A stretch of 64,000 bases of DNA, from NCBI GenBank assembly GCA_032622095.1, contig CP136067.1, forward strand, positions 50,507,899 through 50,571,898. Reading direction: 5' to 3'. The translations under genes were made by a program, and so were the position numbers. Positions 55,865-64,000 of the stretch are shown one piece after another; the first letter of the stretch is position 1; each line of letters starts with the position of its first letter. Source of the stretch: Siphonodentalium dalli (lineage: Eukaryota; Mollusca; Scaphopoda; Gadilida; Siphonodentaliidae). Below the pieces are notes generated by a model. The model did no database searches and was not told the origin of the DNA. It saw only the letters and a list, made by a program, of their open reading frames with translations.

Positions 55865-56308
55865 TTAATCCTTTCATGACGGGAGCTACTGCTTGTGGTG
55901 CAGCATTAAACATCATGTGCCAATGCATTCTCTTATATATGCGAGTCTCCCATTTAACACTTCCATGACTGGAGCTTCCTGAAATTTGCAAAAACCCTGT
56001 GCCAATGCATTTTTTTTATATATGTGAGTCTCCCATAGGGAGCCTCACCTATATAAAGAGATTACATTGGCCTAACAATATTTACCTTGACCTTGTAAGC
56101 CATTGCATTCTCTTATATATGCGAGGCTCTCAGTCATGAAAGGGATATAAGATAATGTACTGGCTTAAAAGGTCAAGGTAAATAGTGTTAAGCCAATGCA
56201 TTATCTTATATATACGAGGCTGTCTACGGGAGACCCGCGTATATAAGAGAATGCATTGGCACAGGGTTTTCACAAAATGTCAGGAAGCTCCAGTCATGGA
56301 AGGGTTAA
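55865..56308. mobile_element. Family D TTAA MITE complex
   Basis: TTAA at both ends. Contains a left end of one copy, a second left end in the other orientation (ACTTCCATGACTGGAGCTTC), and several complete or partial core hairpins; probably two copies recombined. Confidence 0.75.
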
Positions 56309-56358
56309 GTTAGATTTTTATGTTGCTGTAACTGGAGGTCTGGAACCCTGAATACATC

Positions 56359-56613
56359 CAAGCCTTACTAATAGTGTGTCTGTCATTTGCAGAATGAGGT
56401 CCCCAGAGGGTGAATTTAGTGATGCTACCCCGCATAGCAGGCTAGCATCACCAAATTCACCCTCTGGGAACCTCATTCTGCTGCGGTGTAAGCAGAATGA
56501 GGTCCCCAGAGGGTGAATTTGGTGATGCTAGCCCGCTATGCGGGGTAGCATCACTAAATTCACCCTCTGGGGACCTCATTCTGCTAATGACAGACACACT
56601 ATTTCAAGGCTTG
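56359..56613. mobile_element. Family A foldback element A9 (compact)
   Basis: Two adjacent hairpins as in A2; ends CAAGCCTTACTAATAGTGTG and the inverse; identical AATACATC flanks (56351-56358; 56614-56621). Confidence 0.93.
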
Positions 56614-56944
56614 AATACATCTTTAACGTTTTCTCCATAGTAACTGTCAGATTGTTGACGTCTTCTCACTATTTGCTACTCGTTTATAACGCTAGTTGCC
56701 ATTAGGCAACGTTAGTGATATTTATTGAAAGAGAAGTCCATTGTAAGTACCTTACTCGTATCTAAACTCATGCAGCACTATTTTTATTTTATTTTATAAT
56801 TTAAAACTACATGCAAAAAATAGTATGACTCAAAAGAGTTTAGCGAACAAATGGATTATTTATTATTCAATTTACATGTGAACTGCAAAGTGACAGTTCT
56901 GTGGTCAGAAGCCTATCAATCGATGTTGAGGCCACTTTGTTCGA

Positions 56945-57300
56945 TTTCATGTGGCGTTCCGTGGTCCAATGGTTAGCATGTCGGACTTGTCTTCACTGTC
57001 AACACAGAGATGAGTTTGCAGCCAACCTGTGGTCTATTGTGAGTTTTCACACAACATTGGCTTAGTCGATTTGAATGATGTGCAATTGTCAGTTATGCGC
57101 TGTTCAAATCTCGTGCCAAGTTGTGACCCTTGTGCAAGGTCGCTCGTACTGTGTCGGCTTTGCACCACTCATGTGTTAAACGAGTACCAGTCAGCTTGTC
57201 ATGCTGGTGAGTATCAGATCATGTTCTGATCAAACTAAAGCAGCACCCGTATACAGTATAAGGGCTGCAGTTGGTTCATTGGTTGGCTTGTACAAATAGT
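56945..57300 (+). repeat. Possible tRNA-derived SINE
   Basis: TCCGTGGTCCAATGGTTAGC at 56958 looks like a tRNA 5' half with an A box (TGGTCCAATGG). A B-box-like GTTCAAATC lies at about 57102, too far for a normal tRNA. A real tRNA gene is unlikely. Confidence 0.3.
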
Positions 57301-58600
57301 GGGATAATATTCTAATGTTTAAAAAAAACCATCTCAGAGCAAGTCATTGATTAAGGGCTATATATAAAAAAGTCATTATTATTATTTATGTCAGTGATGA
57401 CCAAAATAATTGAAATACCATCATTATTAGTCCAAGTTTGCTTCGACAGAAACAAGATAGTAATGACGGTAATAAAATGTTACAATTGTGAGAAAAAAAC
57501 CAGTTGTCAACTGGAAGTGGTAATTTAATGTAGAATATATATTTTATCACAATGTTTACATAATTTCAAAAGAATACTACCTCATTTGACCTTGCAACTT
57601 GCAACAGTTTGGGTCGTATCTGCGCATAAACAAACACAAATCAATTGTGAGTTACTCCTAATAAAACGGAATATTCTGTGCATAGTTTAACAAAAATGTT
57701 AGATTATAATACATCATTATGATGGTAAGATATCACTCTTTCCGATACACGTAGCATTTTGTATTGATTTTTATGATAAAGTCGATTAAAACTGACAAAA
57801 AACATCCCTGGAACTGGACGTAAAGTCCGTCATAGAAGAGTAAGGCAATCGTACTTTGACGTAAACCAGCATTATCCCTACCCCTTTCACTATAGCTAGC
57901 TGCTTTATGGCAAAGGAAACATGGACTAGTGAAACTTGGCAAATAATAATACTGTGTGAATTTAAATACTAGAAAGGTAATTGAAATATGTCTCAATTTG
58001 CAACTTTAAATGACCTTATAATCTTCAACATTAGCTTTGGGCCTAGAATTTGTTCACTTTTGTCGCATTCCAGAATAGAATGATAAATATATTTTAAGCT
58101 CATATACATGAAAAAGACTCAACAAACTGGTTAAGTTTATGAACTTCTTTTAACTTTCTCAGCACCAGTCTGTAGAATGCTACTTCTTTTTACCATATCA
58201 GAAAAGTAAAACTAACAAGGAATAATTGTTACTCCTTGCAACTCGCAACAGTTTGGGTATGTTGTTAATACAACATAACCGGGACACATAAAAAGTATTT
58301 TTGGGATAATAAATTTATATCACTCATTCTTTCCATAATATATAATGTTTGCATATAAATATAATATATATTTGTCGGCCTATTCAGTCAGTGGATTATG
58401 ATGGAAGCAAGCAAATACTAGGCTTCATGATACCTCGGTAGATTATAAGGCCATTTCAATGTTGCATACATAGACAGAGCTGTCCGCAACAAGTCGATAC
58501 ATGATTTGAGATTATGATGCAAGTAGTGTTTTGTATTTATTCCACAGCCTTGCATCAGGTCAGTACAAGACTTGACTGTTGTCACCATTGATGATAATTG
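57301..58600. other. Intergenic sequence without recognised feature
   Basis: CTTGCAACTTGCAACAGTTT (57592) recurs as CTTGCAACTCGCAACAGTTT at 58236, a faint repeat. No exon supported; the minus frame at 57733-57996 has no recognisable domain. Confidence 0.4.
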
Positions 58601-58861
58601 TTAACCCTTCAATGACTAGAGCTTCCTGAAATTTTGCGAAAACCCTGTGCCAATGCATTCTCTTATATGCGAGTCTCCCATAGGAAGCCTCACATATATA
58701 AGAGAATACATTGGGCTAACCATATTTACTTTGACCTTGTAATCCAGTGCATTATCTTATAAATGCGAGGCTCCCTATGGGAGACTCGCATATATAAGAG
58801 AATGCACTGGCACAGGATCTTTAATGCTGCACCAGTGCAGCTCCCGTCATGAAAGGGTTAG
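58601..58861 (+). mobile_element. Family D TTAA foldback MITE, copy 11
   Basis: Both hairpins present (CCAATGCATT and CCAGTGCATT types); left TTAA, right TTAG. Confidence 0.9.
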
Positions 58862-59393
58862 GTCTGATGAAAACCAGTTTTTTTGGAGAATCAGTGGAAG
58901 CGGGTCATTGACGTAATGTACTCGCTCTTGACGACAACGTGATCAAGAAGTAAGGCTTGTATTGAACATGTGGTACACAAAAATATCTATTAAATGGCCG
59001 TGATTCCATTATGTGCCTCGTGTCAACAGGTGGGGAATAAAATTCCTTTAAATGATCTGTATGGACTTTTGGGGACAAATTGCAATAAGAGTAAGACTGT
59101 GATTGTTTTCAGTATTTTTTTCATGTTATAAATGCTATTTTACAATTGATTCTCCATGAGAACATACTTTCAAACATTTGTAATATTTCAGTGCAGTCTG
59201 ATGATACTACGTATATACAAAATTCTTAATTCAACATGACTGTGCAATATTATATATTAAATAATATTTACAAAAATAATGGTGTTCACTTGTCTATACA
59301 TCATGCCCTTCAGATATCGTCACCCCCTACCTCCTGAATCCCAGATAAAATAGAGGGGTAAATCCTGCGTACCAGATAATAAACTATAGAATA

Positions 59394-59603
59394 CAGTATT
59401 GCCCTAAATAATCGACTTCTTAACCACAGCAGAATTATGGGTAATTTTTCAGGATTTAGTCGGAAATATGGCTTGTTGCTATTCATCGGAAAGCTGAGAG
59501 CTTTCCGATGAATGGCAACAAGCCATATTTCCGACTTACTAAATCCTGAAAAATTACCCATAATTCTGCTGTGGTTAAGGAGTCGATTATTTAGGGCATT
59601 ACC
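59394..59603. mobile_element. Family B palindromic MITE, copy B11
   Basis: TA-preceded CAGTATTGCCCTAAATAATC start, full palindrome, right tip slightly eroded (GGCATTACC). Confidence 0.92.
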
Positions 59604-59889
59604 AAGTCATAGTTATTCCACACTAATATGATAATTTTCACATTTTTTGCTGATGTAATGGTCATATTTTCAACATATCAAGATGTATGATACTGAATTA
59701 CATCAACATATGCCATTTTGGCTAAGAAACAAATCAAATTTTGAACAAATGGTGCTATAACAGCTGCATACTTTCCTTGTTGAGTCCTGAATGCCGGTTA
59801 AAATGGGCATATGAATCCCGAGTACTAGTTAAGAGAGGAGTTTTAATCTGCATACCGCCTGGAAATGGCCTGAATCTTGAATACCAAAA

Positions 59890-59906
59890 GGGGGGGGGGG
59901 GGGGGG
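59890..59906. repeat. Poly-G tract
   Basis: Run of about 17 G after CCAAAA; frames across it are not credible. Confidence 0.8.
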
Positions 59907-60088
59907 TGACACTCTCAGATATATAATCCACACATTTTTCTTTAAAATCCATTGCAACTGGATCTTCATAAAGACTTGGAAGCAGCTGGAATATATATGT
60001 AGAAGTTTATAAATTAATGAAAATCGGTTTCATTATTGAATTGTAAATAATTTTCAGTCCTGTCTTTTTGAAAACTACAGGAGACCCT

Positions 60089-60324
60089 TTAACCCTTTCT
60101 GTACTTAATAATAATTGACGATTAGTTCCCTTAGAAAATGTTCAGATAATAAGTTCAACAAACGGCCTCTGAATATTTTCCTCCAATGAATACGAATCCA
60201 TCTGCACTTGTATATCTTTCATCTGCTAATAATTCCTAAACATCCCTCCAGATGAATAATGGACTGTTCCAATGTATACTTTTATAACTGGGTGGGAGAA
60301 TCCATTTAGTATAGAAAGGGTTAA
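60089..60324. mobile_element. Family G TTAA MITE
   Basis: TTAA-flanked, CCCTTTCTGTACTTAATAAT start and AGTATAGAAAGGG end; includes GTTCAGATAATAAGTTCAAC. Fragments of the same family lie near 28690-28740, 43010-43200 and 49880-50000. Confidence 0.75.
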
Positions 60325-60887
60325 ACACAACAGGACACCTATAAAAACAATTTAGGAAACTCTAGATCCATAAGTTTCCTCTTCAATATTTGAAAACAAC
60401 TGGAATCATCACCACCACCTTCCTTATTTGGATTTTAGAAGGTACCAGTGTAATTTCTCTCCTCAAGAGGCCAGGCATAAACAAACTATAATCAAATGTG
60501 TGTTCAAATAATAAAGTATAGGATGATATTGTTATGAATGCAGCACTGTTATATAATGAGCAGTAACTTGCGTTGGCTTAAGCATTGCCTTGGCAAGAAG
60601 GATTCCCTCATCTAAAAAAAAAAACCCTAGGATGTGCACAGCAGCAAGATTGACATTTTTCCTATAAACTGTAGTTAATAATTGGCCATGACATTGTTTA
60701 GTTTGTCTTAAAATTGCTAATGTATTTGTGATACATGTATCTAGTAATAGATATCTATTCTAACTACTAGACATTCAATAATCAAATTATGTTGTTTCCT
60801 GAATTGTCAGAATGTGACAATTAAAGGGATGTATGACCTTCTCAGAGGGTAGATTTGAAAAAAAATCTGAGTATCTAAGCATCATCA
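60325..60887. other. Intergenic sequence without recognised feature
   Basis: AT-rich unique-looking sequence; no repeat family or exon recognised. Confidence 0.4.
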
Positions 60888-60895
60888 CCAGGAAA

Positions 60896-61333
60896 CGGGC
60901 ATAAAATATGGTGCTGAACATTTGCAGAATGAGGTCCCCAGAGGGTGAGTTTAGTGATGCTACCCCGCTAACATCACTACTCTGGGGACCTCATTCTGCT
61001 TTGGCCTCATTTTCTCTGGAAAGTATCTTTATTATCAAATAAACAAGTTTTTTTTAGTTTCTTTAGAAAGTTTCTTTTTCTTTTTTAATTTTGTTTCTCT
61101 ATATCCCCAAATTGACAGACAACACAATGCATAGTCAAGGTTCCCAATGGGGCACATCACCATCTGGAAACTTAAATATGTGTCTATGTCTCCCATAGCA
61201 GATGAGCCATGCAGAATGAAGTCACTAAAAGGATGAATTTGGTAATGCTAGCCCACTGTGTTGGATAATGCCACTAAATTCACCCTCTGGGGACCTCATT
61301 CTGCAAATTTTCAGCACCATATTTTGAGGCCTG
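60896..61333. mobile_element. Family A foldback element A10
   Basis: Outer ends of the A1 type (CATAAAATATGGTGCTGAAC and the inverse of CAGGCCTCAAAATATGGTGC); flanks CCAGGAAA and CCAGAAAA (7/8). The left hairpin is shortened; the right one (61211-61305) is diverged. Confidence 0.85.
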
Positions 61334-61563
61334 CCAGAAAAAGTTCTTATTTTCATCACAAATAATTATCCAATAGTGGAATTCTGTATGTTGACACCTT
61401 TGTTATATAAACAGTACAGTTACAGTGATTTGTCAACAAATATTACTGATGACATAGTAATTGAACTGTTTTAGTGATAAATCTGTTTGATGGGACTGTG
61501 GCATTTTTCGAACTGATGTGATTTTGGTGAATTGAGAAATGGGTATGATACATGGATTTTCTG

Positions 61564-61883
61564 TTAAAGGGGCAGGCCCAGATTTCAAAAGGTCAAAATA
61601 AATTGCTAATGTCTAATCTCAAGGCTTAAAGGCAACTGGTTGTATGACCACATATTTTATTTCATGTATCTATGAGACTGTTTCAAATATAAATACAATA
61701 TCGATACTCTTTTTTCTTCTATAATATCGACTTTGTTTCATTCTTTTACCAGATATTTCAACGAGTCTGAAACATCATATGAAATTTCATGGTCTAAGAC
61801 AAATATTACCATTAAACTTTCCAATGACATTTAATATAAATTTTGACCAATCTCTGACCTTTAAATTGGGTCCATCCTCTTAA
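61564..61883. mobile_element. Family I TTAA MITE
   Basis: TTAA at both ends; AGGGGCAGGCCCAGATTTCA against the diverged inverse (AATTGGGTCCATCCTCT). No hairpin core. Confidence 0.6.
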
Positions 61884-62642
61884 AGATCGCTCATCCAAAT
61901 ACCAAATTAGTTAAAATTTCTTAAACCAATTCTCCTATTAGAAGGTGAATAAACATGAAAGGTAATGCAATCCGCATCATTCACAACACAACACACATCC
62001 AACATAATATGATAATAATTGGGATAAAAACCGTACTTGTATCTCTAGGAACGCTCTTTAATAAGTACTGTTAATTTCAGGAAACAGTAAACGTTGATCA
62101 CATGTGATCGTTAAGTTTTGGGCCCCGAACAAAATTCAGAACACGATAAAGCTACCTCTTTTGGAACTCGATATTTTATCATAAAAACGGACCATCAACG
62201 ATTCACTGGTCCGACCCCATTCTACTATGCCATTGAACACGCCATATAGTAGTTATATATGATGCCAAATCAGGTGGGGCATTTTTGAACGACATATATT
62301 CCGTTCATGGAGCCATGATATACATTCAAAGTATAATAAAATAAGATCCTTTGTGTCTCTCTTGAAACATGCCATGCATGCCAAAAATAACACTGTTCCA
62401 ATTCCACAAATATTTGTGGAAACAAGTGGAACGTTGAAATTCATCCCTGGCATTCAAAGGGAAATCATTCCTGTCAACATCTACTCTCAGTCACCCTTAT
62501 ATACACATGCGTCGCCGGCTTCTCTCAGTTGCCCTCTATATACATCTATACCTATCACAGTTCGCGCAGCTATACATGTACATCCATCTATTTAGATATG
62601 TTTCCAGTAGCTCAACCGCTCAACCAATCAAATCCTATAACA
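61884..62642. other. Downstream (3') region of the sFRP gene
   Basis: The sFRP 3' UTR must lie here on the minus strand. No TTTATT (the complement of AATAAA) stands out. No repeat family recognised. Confidence 0.4.
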
Positions 62643-63229
62643 CTACGATCCAGGTTGCGATACGTCATTGGTCCTACTCCTCGACTGTGTCCTGTCTTTC
62701 CGTCGATTCTTTCTGTTCTTTCTATTCTTTCTATTTTTCTTCCTGTCTTTTCTATCTTTTTTATTCTTTTTACCTTTCCTCTTTCTGTCCTTTCTTCCCT
62801 TCTTTCTGTCCTTTCTTCCCTTCTTTCTTCCTTTATCGACCTCAGGCACAGTGACTGTCCCGTTGACCACCTTCGTCTTGTCCCCTATGTTGGTTAAAAC
62901 CATCACTCCTTTCTTACACACGTCGTCCTTGTCGCGTTTAATGCCCTTTATCGCTCGTTTAAACTCTCTGTTCTTGCGCATCCAAGTTTTAAAACACGAC
63001 ACTTCGAAATCTTCTCCAACTTTTTTGCCCATTATCACGAATTTCGATTTGGTGCCACCAAGGGCCGTGGTACAGTTACATTTATCTCCACCTGCGATGT
63101 ACACAGTTTTCAGTCTCATTCTGTCACGCCGTGTCATATTTTGCTTTTTGTAAAACTTTTTCTTCTTACGAAGTGACAGGATTTTTCGACCATTTTCGAT
63201 CCGCATTCCTGTGATTTTTGCTCTGATAA
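62643..63229 (-). CDS. Secreted frizzled-related protein (sFRP1/2/5-like), last coding exon: NTR domain and basic tail
   Basis: sFRPs are secreted proteins with an N-terminal frizzled cysteine-rich domain and a C-terminal netrin-like (NTR) domain; they bind Wnts and heparan sulfate. Reading the minus strand, the acceptor (TATATTTGCAG) ends at 63230, the exon runs from 63229 and the stop TAG is at 62643-62645. The NTR part is visible in order: IRAKITGMRIENGRKI, a KKKK run, LKTVYIAGGDKCNCTT, FVIMGKKV, and FKTWMRKNREFKRAIKGIKR. These match sFRP1-type 'NGADCPC', 'FLIMGRKV' and 'KWDKKNKEFKNFMKKMK'. About 66 residues of mostly Lys/Arg/Asp/Asn follow, much longer than the vertebrate sFRP1 tail and reminiscent of the basic tails of sFRP3/4. 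The frizzled domain lies on exons beyond 64000. The homology call is firm; assignment to an exact sFRP class is not. Confidence 0.87.
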
Positions 63230-63637
63230 CTGCAAATATAGAATAAACAGCAGTTAAACACAAATCAATATCACAGGTCCCTGGACAACAATAAGTAATA
63301 TAATTAATCTGTAGGTCTAGATGTAAATTTAAAACAATGGTTCTAACTTCCCAATAGATTTCAGGAAGATCGTAATGAAATCAACATCGCGTGTAAATTT
63401 CGCGCACCAAACTGATAGCAAATAAACGGCGATTATAAAAATCCTAACGTCTTGACTAACTTGTCTGAATAGACATCATAGGACGATACGAAGTTACTGA
63501 AACAATATATTCGCGAGAGAAAGCACTCGTGCGATGGGATGACTCATTGCAACATCTTGCGTGTGAATGACAAGGGATTGGCCATCAGTGATCGGATAAC
63601 AGAACAGTTGTTGTCCTTCTCGAGAGACATTAAGAAA

Positions 63638-63804
63638 TTATTTCATGTGTCTTTTGGGAACAGTCAAAATTGTTGTCCCGAGGTATCAGGAATGACTATC
63701 GAACTGTTGCCCAAGGCCGAAGGCCGACGGCAACAGTTCGATAGTCATTCCTGATACCGAGGGACAACAATTTTGCCTGTTCCCAAAAGACACATGAAAT
63801 AATT
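63638..63804. repeat. Long palindrome with GGCCGAAGGCC centre
   Basis: Arms of about 80 bp: AAATTATTTCATGTGTCTTT ... TCGAACTGTTGCC and inverse. It lies upstream (5') of the sFRP exon, within its intron. A cluster of CAACAGTTCG/GGCAACAGTT motifs follows (63839-63975). Confidence 0.85.
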
Positions 63805-64000
63805 GCTTTGTCACCCAATACATTTACGTTCGGGCAGTCAACAGTTCGATCGGAGCCATGCAGTCAACAGTTCGCTCGGGTTGGGCAACAGTTCACTCGT
63901 GACGTCACGAAAGCTGACCGTGATTGCAAACCGGGCAACAGTTAATTCAGGGCGGGCAACAGTTCGTTGTGGCGTTACGGACGCGAATTTGGGGTTAACC

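Noticed and set aside
56958-57035. tRNA gene
   Set aside because: Only a 5'-half-like sequence with an A box; no proper acceptor pairing, anticodon arm or nearby B box.
62668-63153. 161-codon plus-strand frame rich in Phe/Leu/Ser
   Set aside because: It is the antisense shadow of the Lys/Arg-rich sFRP exon; the minus strand matches a known domain and has a proper acceptor.

Overview
This is a eukaryotic genomic window, AT-rich and intron- and repeat-rich, with no bacterial-style gene packing. The two recognisable host genes, a fatty acyl-CoA reductase with GT-AG introns and a secreted frizzled-related protein, show it is a metazoan. The repeat style (161-191 bp tandem blocks introduced by CGTCCGTC runs, abundant foldback MITEs, a DIRS-type retroelement) suggests an invertebrate, most likely a lophotrochozoan such as a bivalve mollusc. 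That placement is inference; no species marker was found. LAYOUT: 698-39826 (+) carries the last eleven coding exons of a fatty acyl-CoA reductase (FAR1/2-type). All phases agree and no frame is broken, so it looks functional; the N-terminal Rossmann exons lie upstream of the window. 39827-62642 is intergenic or belongs to unseen genes and is mostly repeats, with one orphan terminal-exon candidate at 52772-52854 (+). 62643-63229 (-) is the last coding exon of an sFRP gene (NTR domain plus a very basic tail). REPEATS fill much of the rest. (1) Two DIRS-type retroelements (13541-18812 and 33809-38884) have inverted terminal repeats and an internal complementary region matching both outer ends, but no intact RT, RNase H or tyrosine-recombinase ORF that I can see. 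(2) A dead BED-zinc-finger hAT-like element (1766-4903) is split by two later insertions. (3) Non-autonomous hAT elements show 8-bp target duplications (9106-10460, 39055-39629, 45831-46720, 46853-47336). (4) Foldback family A has a hairpin at each end, and 8-bp duplications can be read at six copies. (5) Palindromic family B has TA-flanked ends beginning CAGTAATGCCCTAA (mariner-type MITE). (6) Several TTAA-flanked piggyBac-type MITE families (C to J); families C and D share one 26-nt hairpin core while differing in their ends. (7) Tandem arrays: 161 bp at 51210-52045, 191 bp at 44680-45390, about 31 bp at 2914-3232, 117 bp at 36300-36600. The elements are deeply nested, up to four levels at 8767-12060. 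HOW THE GENES FIT TOGETHER: the FAR gene should make fatty alcohols for ether lipids or wax esters at the peroxisome, and the sFRP should be a secreted Wnt modulator. They are separate genes on opposite strands, with no evidence of joint function. The FAR introns would be transcribed with dozens of near-perfect inverted repeats. That would give long hairpin RNAs, which is the most interesting systems-level possibility here, but it is inferred only. No CRISPR arrays, rRNA or convincing tRNA genes were seen.
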